Assembly: GCA_002067865.1 (NCBI GenBank)
Contig: MVRC01000012.1
Span: 1-64,000 of the forward strand
Length of the DNA: 64,000 nucleotides
From: Methanomassiliicoccales archaeon PtaU1.Bin124
GTDB taxonomy: Archaea > Thermoplasmatota > Thermoplasmata > Methanomassiliicoccales > UBA472
Direction: 5' to 3'
Of the stretch, positions 8,169-16,661 are shown in pieces. The notes beneath the pieces are model-generated. The model saw only the letters and a list, made by a program, of their open reading frames with translations. It was not told the origin of the DNA and ran no database searches. Position numbers and translations under genes: made by a program. The first letter of the stretch is position 1. Every line of letters begins with the position of its first letter.

Positions 8169-9155
8169 ATGGAACTGATACTGTACGGTCTTCTCATCGC
8201 GGCGCTGGGCCTGGCGCTCGACCTTACCCTGGGCGAGCCACCGAACGCGCTCCATCCGGTCGTTTGGATCGGCAAGGTCATCGGCTTCCTGGACAAGCGC
8301 ATCAAGCGCACCGGTCAAAAGGCGGACAGGCGTAAGGGCGTCCTAATGGCATTGACCCCGTTGATCCTGTTCCCGCTAGTCTTCACGCTGCTGCTGGCCA
8401 TCATCCATGACATCTTTGGAGCGTTGGTCTGGGCCATCGCCTGCGCCATCGTCATGAAGACCATGTTCGCCATCACTGCCATGGAACGCCATGTAAAACC
8501 GATCATGAAGGCCCTGGAGAACAACGACCTGGAGAAGGCCAGGCATGGGGCGAGCATGATCGTCTCCCGCGACGTCTCCAAGCTCGACAAGGAGCATATC
8601 ATCTCCTGCGCGGCCGAATCTGCGGCGGAGAACACGGTCGACTCGGCCTTCTCCCCGCTGTTCTTCTTCGGCCTCGGTGGCATACCCCTCATGGTCTTCT
8701 ATCGGGTGTCGAACACCCTGGACGCCATGGTTGGATACATGACGCCGAAGCACATCGACGTGGGCAGGTTCAGCGCCATACTGGACGATTACACGAACTG
8801 GATCTGCGCCAGACTGAGCGTGCCGTTCTTATTGCTGGCCATGATGCTCCTCCGCCTTGACTGGAGGCAGGGGTGGGCCATGGCCAAAAAGTACAAGCAT
8901 GCCACGAAGTCGCCCAACAAGGGCTGGTCCATGAGCGCCTTCGCAGGGGGCATGGGCATCCGGTTCGAGAAGTACGATTATTATCAGCTGGGGGACGGAC
9001 CGCTGCCGTCCGACCCCAAGGTGATAGGGCAGACGATCGCCATCATGAAGGTGTCCACCATCCTTTTCTTCCTGATAGTGGTTCTACCTCTGTTCCTGTT
9101 CATCGGCATGAACGTGCAACTGTTCGTGGAGGGGTTGCTGACCTGGTGGCTGTAG
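8169..9155 (+). CDS. cbiB: Adenosylcobinamide-phosphate synthase CbiB
   Basis: A 328-residue polytopic membrane protein. LALDLTLGEPPNALHPVVWIGKVIG near the N-terminus is diagnostic for CbiB/CobD(Pseudomonas nomenclature). Further family segments are SRDVSKLDKEHIISCAAESAAENTVDSAFSPLFFFGLGGIPL and DDYTNWICARLS. It amidates adenosylcobyric acid with aminopropanol phosphate, the product of CobD encoded just upstream. GGGAGGCG precedes the ATG, which comes one base after the cobD stop. With CbiS it forms the salvage route: cobinamide is cleaved to cobyric acid and rebuilt here. Confidence 0.95.
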   Translation: MELILYGLLIAALGLALDLTLGEPPNALHPVVWIGKVIGFLDKRIKRTGQKADRRKGVLMALTPLILFPLVFTLLLAIIHDIFGALVWAIACAIVMKTMFAITAMERHVKPIMKALENNDLEKARHGASMIVSRDVSKLDKEHIISCAAESAAENTVDSAFSPLFFFGLGGIPLMVFYRVSNTLDAMVGYMTPKHIDVGRFSAILDDYTNWICARLSVPFLLLAMMLLRLDWRQGWAMAKKYKHATKSPNKGWSMSAFAGGMGIRFEKYDYYQLGDGPLPSDPKVIGQTIAIMKVSTILFFLIVVLPLFLFIGMNVQLFVEGLLTWWL

Positions 9156-9166
9156 GGGGGATCGAA

Positions 9167-10306
9167 ATGAGAGCAAAGGACATCAAGATCGAATTCAAGA
9201 CATCACAGGGATACAAGGTGATGCTGGTGCATCTGCCCAAGCGCATGCACGTACTGAGCACCACCGTCCGCAACGGGGCCTTCACCGTGGCCGACACCAT
9301 CATGATGGTGCAGGTGCCGATCAGCTACAACGGCAACGACCCGGAGGGCGAGCTGGAGAACATCGTGAAGGAGCTAGGGCTGAACGAGCACACGGTGGGC
9401 TTCATGACCGCTGCCGACATGGAAAGGGTCATCACCGTGGTGGAGCAGGAGTATCACGACGAACGGGCCGTGGCCATCGTCACCGCCGGCGTGAAGAACT
9501 GCGTCTATGCCGGCGAGCTGATCCCGGACCATATCCAGGCCCAGCTGGGCGGGGGGATGGCCCACACCATCAACACGATGGTGGTATTGGCCCGCCCGCT
9601 TCACGATACCGGCATGGTCAACGCGGTCATCACTGCCACAGAGGCCAAGTCCGCGGCATTGAAGGACTGTGCGGTGCGGGGCACGGGCACGACCAGCGAC
9701 GCCGTGGCGATCATCTGCCCCATCGGCGATGGGGAGAAGTACGCCGGAACGGCCACAGACATAGGCATCTGCCTGTCGCGGGCGGTCCGCCAGGCTGTGA
9801 AGGAATCGACCCTGAAATGGTACCAGCGTCCTCCTGCCATCGACTTCATCGCGCAGCTGGACGACCTGGGCATCACGGTCGACAACATGTGGGAGGCGGC
9901 GAAGAAGCTGGTCTTCCCCAACGAACAATGGAGCGATGAGTTCCTGAAGCAGAAGTTCGTGGACCGGCTGAACATTCTGCGGCAGGATGTCAACGTGAAC
10001 GCGCTCATCAGCGGCGCCATCATGCTGGAGGACCGCGGCTACCGCAACGAGCTGTACGGGCTGGACAACGACCGCTTCAAGGCGGACCCCGTCCACCTGC
10101 TGGCCGACGAGGTGCTCGGAATCGGTCTGGCGGAGTACATCACCGGGACCAAGGGACTGTTCGAGTACATCCGTTACGACAAGAAGAAACCAGGCATACT
10201 GGCCGACCTGGGCCCGTTCATGGACGACATCATCGCGTCGCTCATCGGAAGCATTATGTCGGTCATATACTCTGAACTGCTGGAGGGGGAAGGATCACTG
10301 CAATAG
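9167..10306 (+). CDS. cbiS: Bifunctional adenosylcobinamide amidohydrolase / alpha-ribazole-phosphate phosphatase CbiS
   Basis: A 379-residue fusion. Residues 1-about 230 match CbiZ adenosylcobinamide amidohydrolase, including ERAVAIVTAGVKNCVYAG and TGTTSDAVAIICP. Residues about 275-379 match CobZ, the PgpA-like alpha-ribazole-phosphate phosphatase, with ALISGAIMLEDRGYRNE, DPVHLLADEVLGIGLAEYI and KPGILADLGPFMDDIIASL. The same fusion is known as CbiS in Methanopyrus kandleri. It would remove the aminopropanol arm from salvaged cobinamide and dephosphorylate the lower-ligand nucleotide or its cobamide phosphate. The start at 9167 follows GGGGGGATCGAA; a longer open frame from 8873 runs inside cbiB and has no family similarity. 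Confidence 0.92.
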   Translation: MRAKDIKIEFKTSQGYKVMLVHLPKRMHVLSTTVRNGAFTVADTIMMVQVPISYNGNDPEGELENIVKELGLNEHTVGFMTAADMERVITVVEQEYHDERAVAIVTAGVKNCVYAGELIPDHIQAQLGGGMAHTINTMVVLARPLHDTGMVNAVITATEAKSAALKDCAVRGTGTTSDAVAIICPIGDGEKYAGTATDIGICLSRAVRQAVKESTLKWYQRPPAIDFIAQLDDLGITVDNMWEAAKKLVFPNEQWSDEFLKQKFVDRLNILRQDVNVNALISGAIMLEDRGYRNELYGLDNDRFKADPVHLLADEVLGIGLAEYITGTKGLFEYIRYDKKKPGILADLGPFMDDIIASLIGSIMSVIYSELLEGEGSLQ

Positions 10307-10329
10307 GAGCGGTAAAGGCCGCATTTTCG

Positions 10330-11088
10330 ATGTTCACCCTCGTCCCCATCGACGTGGAGGGCGAGGACGTGATGGAGCTGTCAAAGAGGTTCTACCTGGT
10401 GGTATTGGTCGGCCTGGTGCTGGGCCTGATCGGCGGGACGGCGATGTTCCTGCTGACCGAGGTCTACTCGCCCTTCGTCTGCGCCATCATCGTGGTCTTC
10501 CTGCTGATGGGGCTGAACCGCTTCCTGCATCTGGACGGCCTGACGGACATGGGCGACGGGCTCATGGTGCTGGGGGACCAGGAGAGGAAGATGACGGTCA
10601 TGAAGGACTCGCACATCGGCGCGGGCGGTATGGCATACGCCATGCTCTTCACCCTGCTGTCGGTCGGTGCCCTGTCCGGCGTCGGCCATGACTTCTACTT
10701 CCTGGCGCCGCTCACTGCCGAGGTCATGATCAAGGTGTCGATGGTCGCATGCGCATCGGTGGGAGATGCGAAGGAGGGAATGGGTGGCATCTTCGTACGC
10801 AACACCGACGGCAACAACCTGCTGATCGCCGTGGCGCTGGCCCTCATCATCATCGTTCCGGCCTGGATCTGGCTGAGCCCTGATTGGATAAGTGCAATGG
10901 GAAAGACGCTGACATTGGTGCTGATCGTCCTGGTGACGACGATCACCGGTGCGTACGTCGCCAGGCTGGCCATGAAGCATTTCGGATGCGTCAACGGCGA
11001 CATATTGGGCGCAACGAACGAGATCGCCAGACCGATCGTTCTGTTGGCGATATCTGGTGCCATATGGGCCGCCAGCTATCTGCATTGA
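10330..11088 (+). CDS. cobS: Cobamide (cobalamin) synthase CobS
   Basis: At least 252 residues, strongly hydrophobic. LNRFLHLDGLTDMGDGLMVLG is the CobS metal-binding signature, and MKDSHIGAGGMAYAM and CVNGDILGATNEIARP are further family motifs. It joins adenosylcobinamide-GDP with alpha-ribazole (phosphate). In-frame codons just before the ATG at 10330 (GAVKAAFS) look like the conserved CobS N-terminus, yet no ATG, GTG or TTG lies there. The real start may be a rare codon such as the ATA at 10303 behind GGAGGGGG at 10282. The coordinate given is the conservative one. The 3' end overlaps cobY. Confidence 0.92.
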   Translation: MFTLVPIDVEGEDVMELSKRFYLVVLVGLVLGLIGGTAMFLLTEVYSPFVCAIIVVFLLMGLNRFLHLDGLTDMGDGLMVLGDQERKMTVMKDSHIGAGGMAYAMLFTLLSVGALSGVGHDFYFLAPLTAEVMIKVSMVACASVGDAKEGMGGIFVRNTDGNNLLIAVALALIIIVPAWIWLSPDWISAMGKTLTLVLIVLVTTITGAYVARLAMKHFGCVNGDILGATNEIARPIVLLAISGAIWAASYLH

Positions 11089-11690
11089 TCACCGCCGGCG
11101 GCAGGGGCTCCCGCCTCGCCTCCCTCGGCCAAGAGAAACCGTTGGTCCAGGTGCTGGGGGAGCGCATGGTCGACAGGGCGATCTCCACCGCTTTGGCAGT
11201 GAAGGGGGTGCGGACCGTTTATGTCAGCACGTCCCACTGGGCGCCGCGGACCGAGGATCATGTGAGGAAGGGGCCGGCCAAGGTGGTCCGGACCGCTGGC
11301 AAGGGGTACGTGGAGGATCTCCATGACATCATGTCGGTCATCGAGGAGGATGACGTCCTCATCATGCCATCCGATATGCCGCTGGTGCGTTCCGCCTCGC
11401 TGGACGAGGTCATCGCCGAATACTATCGTCTCGGTATGCCATCTCTCACCGTCACGATCGACCCCCAGGTGCTAAGGGACAAGGGTCTGGCCGTCACGCA
11501 CACCGAGGTCATGGACGGGCGGGAGGTCACTTTCTGCGGGGTGAGCGTGCTGGACAGGAAGGAGATGCTGAAGGACGATTACATCGCCGGCAGCTACATC
11601 TTCATGTCCGGGGAGGAGTTCGCCATAAACGTGAACACGCCGTCGGACCTGGACATCGCCGAGGCGGCGTTGAAAAGAAGGGAAAGGTAA
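11064..11690 (+). CDS. cobY: GTP:adenosylcobinamide-phosphate guanylyltransferase CobY
   Basis: About 208 residues of the nucleotidyltransferase fold. The N-terminus carries ALITAGGRGSRLASLGQEKPLVQVLGERMVD, the GTP-binding signature, followed by VLIMPSDMPLV with the metal-binding aspartates. CobY is the archaeal replacement for bacterial CobU and produces adenosylcobinamide-GDP for CobS. The start at 11064 lies inside the end of cobS (25-base overlap); a TTG at 11085 is an alternative. Last gene of the rightward corrinoid operon. Confidence 0.88.
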   Translation: MGRQLSALITAGGRGSRLASLGQEKPLVQVLGERMVDRAISTALAVKGVRTVYVSTSHWAPRTEDHVRKGPAKVVRTAGKGYVEDLHDIMSVIEEDDVLIMPSDMPLVRSASLDEVIAEYYRLGMPSLTVTIDPQVLRDKGLAVTHTEVMDGREVTFCGVSVLDRKEMLKDDYIAGSYIFMSGEEFAINVNTPSDLDIAEAALKRRER

Positions 11691-11694
11691 GTGG

Positions 11695-11700
11695 TTTTTT
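11695..11700 (+). terminator. Oligo-T stop after the corrinoid operon
   Basis: Six T residues start 5 bases after the cobY stop codon, with no gene following on this strand. Archaeal RNA polymerase can terminate at such tracts. Confidence 0.45.
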
Positions 11701-11704
11701 CGGC

Positions 11705-12814
11705 TCACTTCTTGTGGGCCATGAGGCGTTCGTAGTTATGCTCGATCTCTGCCAACAGTCCGGCAGCATCGATACGTCCCTCGCTCTGGGCGATTGCAGC
11801 TATGGACGATCCGCCCGCCCCCACACCTTCCTTGACCAGTCCGGTCTCGTAGATCTTCAGTCCGTCATACTTCGACCTTGAGAAGTCCAGGTTGGCCCCC
11901 ATCACTGGAACGGACCCGATCTGTTTCACCAGGCTCTTCAGGTCGGACGTCTTGTCGTTCAGGATCCACCTGGTCGTTCCCAACGCCACGTTCTTCAGCA
12001 CCGCCGGTTCCATTCCCTTGACGATGCTGAGGACCGCAGCCATCTGGGTTCCCCCGGCCAACATGACCGGGATGGTCCTGGCCGCTCCGACGATAAGTCC
12101 GGCCGCGGCCGGCATCATCGGGTCCCCGACCGCTGCTACTGCGGCCATCGGGTCGCGCTTCATCTCGTCCGCCTTGAACTTTGTCTTCCCCAATCCTTCC
12201 CTGGCCACCTTGGTCTTCTGGCTGTGAGGGTTCGCGGGGAAGGTGCTGGACACCTTTCCCTCGGCGTCATAGCCCTGGGCCAGTAGGACAGCCAATGCGG
12301 TTGTCGTCCCGCCGGGTATGCTCTCACCCACGACCAGGTACTCGGCCTTCTTGGCCAGGTTCTCCCCTGCCACGACCGCGCTCTCATAGACCTTCAGTGG
12401 GTCCTTGACCGCCGCTCCCGTGCGAATGTCCTCCCCCCCGGCGCCGTCCAGTTCGAAATAAGGCGCGATGGGGCGGACCCTGACCCCGCCGTTCACGGCG
12501 AAGACCGGCATCTTGGTCAGCCCTACCGCGCTCATGGTGATGATGCCCGGGGTAGGTATGCCATCGGGCGTGATGGGCACTCCAGGGATGCACTTGCACT
12601 TGCCGTAGAACAGCAGCTCCACATCGGCCGCGGGGGTGAAATCGGTGGCCGCGGGATTCGCTCCGGCGGCGGAAAGGCCAGGGATCTTGGCGGTCTCGGT
12701 GTTGCCGATCGTGCACACGAAGGTGGGGGTCTTGCCCCAGATCTTCCCTAAAAATTCAGTGGCCTGTTTCTCCTCGGCGGCTATGGTGATGCTCTCTGGA
12801 ACCTTAGACTTCAT
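11705..12814 (-). CDS. cobT: Nicotinate mononucleotide-dependent phosphoribosyltransferase CobT (archaeal type)
   Basis: A 369-residue protein of the archaeal CobT group. Motifs include GNTETAKIPGLSAAGANPAATDFTPAAD near the N-terminus, VGESIPGGTTTALAVLLAQG, DPMAAVAAVGDPMMPAAAGL and the C-terminal VKEGVGAGGSSIAA with the catalytic-type glutamate. It transfers ribose phosphate from NaMN to the lower-ligand base, giving alpha-ribazole phosphate for CobS/CbiS. It converges on the btuF-cobY operon. Its ribosome-binding site AGGTGA directly abuts the dyad at 12827-12847, so binding there would affect both operons of the pathway. Confidence 0.93.
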   Translation of the reverse strand: MKSKVPESITIAAEEKQATEFLGKIWGKTPTFVCTIGNTETAKIPGLSAAGANPAATDFTPAADVELLFYGKCKCIPGVPITPDGIPTPGIITMSAVGLTKMPVFAVNGGVRVRPIAPYFELDGAGGEDIRTGAAVKDPLKVYESAVVAGENLAKKAEYLVVGESIPGGTTTALAVLLAQGYDAEGKVSSTFPANPHSQKTKVAREGLGKTKFKADEMKRDPMAAVAAVGDPMMPAAAGLIVGAARTIPVMLAGGTQMAAVLSIVKGMEPAVLKNVALGTTRWILNDKTSDLKSLVKQIGSVPVMGANLDFSRSKYDGLKIYETGLVKEGVGAGGSSIAAIAQSEGRIDAAGLLAEIEHNYERLMAHKK

Positions 12815-12826
12815 ATTGTCACCTAA

Positions 12827-12847
12827 AGTTGGATGTATAATCCAACT
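12827..12847. promoter_or_regulatory. Candidate cobT operator (perfect 8+5+8 dyad)
   Basis: AGTTGGAT-N5-ATCCAACT with spacer GTATA. It ends 12 bases before the cobT start and begins about 20 bases after the TATA-like box at 12866-12874, so it covers the predicted transcription start. Arms are identical to those at 4134 and 50975. Confidence 0.8.
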
Positions 12848-12865
12848 CTGAAAACGGCAGGGCTG

Positions 12866-12874
12866 TATTTAATT
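12866..12874 (-). promoter_or_regulatory. TATA box of cobT
   Basis: On the minus strand the sequence reads AATTAAATA, an AT-rich box about 52-60 bases before the cobT ATG, correctly spaced for a start inside the dyad. Confidence 0.5.
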
Positions 12875-12893
12875 CATTGCGCATTCCGCATCA

Positions 12894-13955
12894 TCAGAAC
12901 CTGTAGATCTGTTCCAGCAGCTGGGGCAGCTCGCTCCTCTCCCAGCCGTTCTCCGCGTAGCTTCTGGAAGTTCCGAACGGGGTGAGCTTGTCGCTGATCG
13001 CGTAGGGCACCTCCATGCGGATGTGGTCGCCGGAAAGGGATGAGGCGCCATGGTCCACCAGTAATACCAGGCGGCACTGGGAGAAGTCCTTCACATGCCG
13101 GTTCAGTTCCTTATCGATGGCCTCGATGATCTCCACCTTCTCCCTGGGGGAGCGCTTGTGGGAGATGTCGTCGGTCTCCTCGATGTGGAGGAAGACATCC
13201 TCCTTTTTGATGAGGTCCTTGGCGAGCTTGATGCCCTGCTTGAAACCGGCCACCCTTTCCCTCTTTATATTGAGGAACGCCGCCACGCCCAAGGCCGACG
13301 GCGATTTCGATATCATGGTCATCGGCGGGATCGGCCTGACGCTCTTCCGGAATGATTCGGCCTCCTTGCCGGAGCCGCCGCCCCATGGCAGCAGGGTGAT
13401 GCCGCCCATCATGTCGGCGATGGACTCGGCGAAGGGACCGAAGTCGCCCAGGTCGTGCGGCTGAACATCGGCCGGAGCTGGTGGTTTAGGCAGGTTCAGC
13501 ACCTCCGTCCCCTTGACGGTCATGACGGCCTTTCCGCCGTTGTAGAAGTAGACCTTCGGGTCCATCTCCCGGATCTTGTCCCTGGACTTGAGCACGGCCT
13601 TCTGCAGGTTCATCTCGTCCTGGCAGCTGATCTTGTAGTACCACTCGGCCTTGCCGTTCTCGATCTTGGCGGGGCTCATGCGGTACGCCACCCTCCTATC
13701 ATCCAGGGGGAGTTCCATGCCATAGGCCTCGATGACCCCGCGGGGGATCTCCGCCTTTACGCCGGTGAACAGCTCCAGGAGGTAGAAGTGGGTGTAGTCC
13801 CTGGACATGGTGCAGCCCATCGTCCCGTTGGATGCGATGGAATCGATGAACGGTTTGTTGGACGCCTGGAGCGGTGTCTTGCCGTTCAGCAACGGGATCG
13901 GATCATCTGTGGCGCCGTCGAGGAAAATGACCAGGACGCGCTTCGTGGACTGCAT
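12894..13955 (-). CDS. Phosphoglycerate-mutase-like protein (ApgM-related, alkaline phosphatase superfamily)
   Basis: About 353 residues from the ATG at 13955 (TTGGGGCGC upstream); a longer frame to 14045 has no similarity. RVLVIFLDGATDDPIPLLNGKTPLQ resembles the N-terminus of archaeal cofactor-independent phosphoglycerate mutase. VFLHIEETDDISHKRSPREKVEIIEAID and LVLLVDHGASSLSGDHIRMEVPYAI match its metal-binding segments. The nucleophile motif of ApgM (PGSDxAN) is not recognisable; the corresponding stretch reads SRDYTHFYLLELFTG. It may be a paralogue with another phosphoryl substrate, or use threonine as nucleophile. It lies 41 bases downstream of hypF on the same strand. Confidence 0.7.
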   Translation of the reverse strand: MQSTKRVLVIFLDGATDDPIPLLNGKTPLQASNKPFIDSIASNGTMGCTMSRDYTHFYLLELFTGVKAEIPRGVIEAYGMELPLDDRRVAYRMSPAKIENGKAEWYYKISCQDEMNLQKAVLKSRDKIREMDPKVYFYNGGKAVMTVKGTEVLNLPKPPAPADVQPHDLGDFGPFAESIADMMGGITLLPWGGGSGKEAESFRKSVRPIPPMTMISKSPSALGVAAFLNIKRERVAGFKQGIKLAKDLIKKEDVFLHIEETDDISHKRSPREKVEIIEAIDKELNRHVKDFSQCRLVLLVDHGASSLSGDHIRMEVPYAISDKLTPFGTSRSYAENGWERSELPQLLEQIYRF

Positions 13956-13996
13956 GCGCCCCAAATAGGCATGACCGTATATCAAAAGTAGCCTGG

Positions 13997-16183
13997 CTAT
14001 CTCAATGTAGCCAATGCTGCGAGGCATTGCCCGGCGGAAATGCAACCATCTCCGTTAGGCAGTTCCTCCGGCAGGAGGACCGTGAGCCCGTTCTCCCTGG
14101 CCGCCTCCTCCACCCAACGGACTATGGTGGAGTTGTATGACACCCCTCCGGTCAGGCCGATATCCTCGGCACCCTTCTCCCTCGCCCTCTCCGCTGCCAT
14201 CTGGACCAGGCCGCGCACGACCGAGTTGACGTAGGTCGCGGCGATGTCCTGCTTCTTGCCCTTTTGGTCCAGGACATAGGAGAACATATCGACCGATCGG
14301 ACCACGCCTTCCTGAACAATAGGAGCGAACCTCCTGTCCACCCTCCCCTCTTCCAGCCAGCGCTCCAGTTTCATCGCTGGCTCGCCGTCGTAGCTGCGGT
14401 ATTGGCATATGTCCAGGGCGCAGGCGGTCGCGTCCAGCACCCTTCCCAGACCGGTGCTGCTGGTGCTCTTGGGCATCATCTTGTCGAACAGCGTTCTTTC
14501 TTCTTCTGTGAAGTAACCGCCTTCCCGGCCCAGTACCTTCCTGGCAGCATAGACGAGGCGGCGGACATCATGCACGGCCTTCTCCCCGCCCAGCAGTGGC
14601 AGCTCCTGCAGGTGCCCCACACGTTCGAAGCCATCAAATGTGGAGTCCAGTACCTCTCCGCCCCACGCCTTTCCGTCGGTCCCGTAGCCAGTACCGTCGA
14701 TGGCTATGACCACCATCTCCGACCTCTTCCTCTCGAGCATCAGCGCCAGCGCGTGAGCCCAGTGATGCTGCACCTCCACCACATTGGCGTCCAGCTCCTT
14801 GGCCATCTGCATACCGAGCCTCCTGGTGGAGTAGGCAGGGTGGAGGTCGATCCCGATGGCGTCGATCCTCTCCGCTCCGATCATCGTGCGCAGATGTTCC
14901 AACGCCGACCTTAGGAACTCCAGCACTCCCGCCGAAGCGCTGTCGCCGATGTACTGGGTGCAGTGCAGCCTGCCGTTGAATGCCAGGGACCCAGCGATGT
15001 TCTCCTGTGCCCCCAGCCCGATGGCAGAACCTTTCAGCGGGAACGGCAGGTCGAACGGGACGCTACCCCTCGACCTTCTGATGTAAGAGATATGGCCGTT
15101 GTGAGATCGAACCACGGAGTCATCGCAGCGGTTGATTATGGCCCGATCGTGCATCAGGTAGACGTCCGCTCCGAGGGTCAGGGCCTCCTCGTCCCGAAGC
15201 ACCATCGGTTCTCCCGGAACGTTGGCCGATGTCATGATCAGCGCGTCGACCTTCAGCCGCTTGAACAGGATACGTTGCATCTCGGTATACGGCAGGAAGA
15301 TGCCGATGTTCCCCAGACCTGGCGAGATGAGATCGGTCGTTTCGCCGTCCCTCTTTCTCACCAGCACGATCGGTCTATGTCCAGATGTTAAGAGTTCTAT
15401 CTCGTGAACAGTGGGAGCGGCATACTTACGCACAGCCTCCAAGTCCCGCACCATGATGGCGAACGGTTTCTGTGCCCGGTGGTACCACGTTCTGAGGTGG
15501 GGCAGGTTGTCCAGTGAGGCACATATGTGCATCCCGCCCCAGCTCTTGATGATCCCAATGCCACCCGCCTCGATGACCTTGGCGAACCCATCGACCGGTT
15601 CGCCCATCAGTTCCTTTCCATCCTTGTTCAATAAATAGTATCTCGGGCCGCAGCGGGGGCAGGAGATGGTCTGATGATGGAACCGCCTGTTGGACGGGTC
15701 CAGGTATTCCCTGCGGCAGTCGTCGCACATGGGGAACTCCCTCATCGTGGTCTTGTCCCTATCGTAAGGGAGGTCCTCGATGATGGTGAACCTGGCACCG
15801 CAATCGGTGCAATTTGTGAACGGGAAGAGATAACGGCGGTCCTTGGGATCGAACATCTCCCTGGCGCAGTTCTCGCAGACAGCTGTGTCCGTGGGGATGG
15901 CCACCCCCTTGCTGCCAGACTGACTCTGCACGATGACGAATCCCATTCGTTCCAGCTCTTCATCCGTTCGTCCCGTGCCGATCTCCACGCGGTCCATCCT
16001 CGCCAGCGGGGGCAAGCTGGCCTTCAGTTCCTGGAGGAAGACGTCCGGGTCGCCCGTGACCTCGATGACCACGTTGGATCCATTGTTCTGAACGTATCCA
16101 TGGACGCCGAGCTTAACGGCGATGCGGTGCACGGTAGGACGGAATCCCACTCCCTGCACAATCCCATAGATGACGATCCTCAT
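13997..16183 (-). CDS. hypF: Carbamoyltransferase HypF, [NiFe]-hydrogenase maturation
   Basis: About 728 residues. Order: acylphosphatase domain (IYGIVQGVGFRPTVHR, residues 1-90), two zinc-finger units with CENC, CTDC, CDDC and CPRC, a YrdC-like domain (about 200-380, SWGGMHICASLDNLPHLRTW and LIMTSANVPGEPMV), and a Kae1-like carbamoyltransferase domain (VQHHWAHALALMLE, VVIAIDGTGYGTDGKAWGGEVL, GLTGGVSYNSTIV). It makes the thiocarbamate on HypE that becomes the cyanide ligand of the hydrogenase iron. The ATG at 16183 is chosen over TTG at 16198 because a TATA-like box at 16207-16216 would give a nearly leaderless message. No other hyp gene is in the window. Confidence 0.95.
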   Translation of the reverse strand: MRIVIYGIVQGVGFRPTVHRIAVKLGVHGYVQNNGSNVVIEVTGDPDVFLQELKASLPPLARMDRVEIGTGRTDEELERMGFVIVQSQSGSKGVAIPTDTAVCENCAREMFDPKDRRYLFPFTNCTDCGARFTIIEDLPYDRDKTTMREFPMCDDCRREYLDPSNRRFHHQTISCPRCGPRYYLLNKDGKELMGEPVDGFAKVIEAGGIGIIKSWGGMHICASLDNLPHLRTWYHRAQKPFAIMVRDLEAVRKYAAPTVHEIELLTSGHRPIVLVRKRDGETTDLISPGLGNIGIFLPYTEMQRILFKRLKVDALIMTSANVPGEPMVLRDEEALTLGADVYLMHDRAIINRCDDSVVRSHNGHISYIRRSRGSVPFDLPFPLKGSAIGLGAQENIAGSLAFNGRLHCTQYIGDSASAGVLEFLRSALEHLRTMIGAERIDAIGIDLHPAYSTRRLGMQMAKELDANVVEVQHHWAHALALMLERKRSEMVVIAIDGTGYGTDGKAWGGEVLDSTFDGFERVGHLQELPLLGGEKAVHDVRRLVYAARKVLGREGGYFTEEERTLFDKMMPKSTSSTGLGRVLDATACALDICQYRSYDGEPAMKLERWLEEGRVDRRFAPIVQEGVVRSVDMFSYVLDQKGKKQDIAATYVNSVVRGLVQMAAERAREKGAEDIGLTGGVSYNSTIVRWVEEAARENGLTVLLPEELPNGDGCISAGQCLAALATLR

Positions 16184-16661
16184 GTCCCATTCGTACAAAT
16201 CCGTCGTTATTTATTGTTTGTTCTTCACCCAGTCGTGTCATTCCTATCAGATGTTTAGGAATATTCAATGGTCAAGATATATTACTGGATGATGCGGTTT
16301 CGCATCTGGCTGAAAAATGATGTACAGATATGTGACGTCCACTTTTTTAACCGTTCTTGGATACTATTTCTATTTTTTCAATTTTTAAGAATTACCGTCT
16401 TAACACCCTTCAATCATATTCGCAGCCATGATATTGTTTAACGTTTTTCATGGGCTGGTCCTCATTTTGATAATAATGTTTTATATTTATGATGCACATT
16501 TGTTTTATAAGATAATCTTTGGGACCAAGGATTATCTCAAAGAAAGGGGGAGAGCCTTTGGGGCGCAATTCAATCGGAGGGATGGGGCCTGACAGCACAT
16601 CTTCCATTGACCACTGCATTCCCACGGGGTCTTCGATTTGGAAGAATGTTGGAGGGAAATT
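16184..16661. other. AT-rich intergenic region between hypF and a membrane-protein gene
   Basis: 478 bases with several stops in all frames and much lower GC than the neighbours. It holds the hypF TATA-like box (16207-16216), another TATA-like stretch (TTATATTTAT, 16481-16490) suited to the rightward gene, and the 28-bp dyad at 16510. No tRNA or convincing ORF was found. Confidence 0.6.
16510..16537. promoter_or_regulatory. 28-bp inverted repeat in the leader of the 16662 gene
   Basis: Arms AGATAATC and GATTATCT are perfect. The inner bases (TTTGG and CCAAG) also pair apart from one T-G, leaving a two-base centre. It starts about 25 bases after the TATA-like box at 16481-16490, so it lies at the transcription start or forms an RNA hairpin at the extreme 5' end. 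Confidence 0.55.

Noticed and set aside
8873-9166. N-terminal extension of CbiS
   Set aside because: The extension is cbiB sequence in another frame; the CbiZ domain starts at the ATG at 9167.
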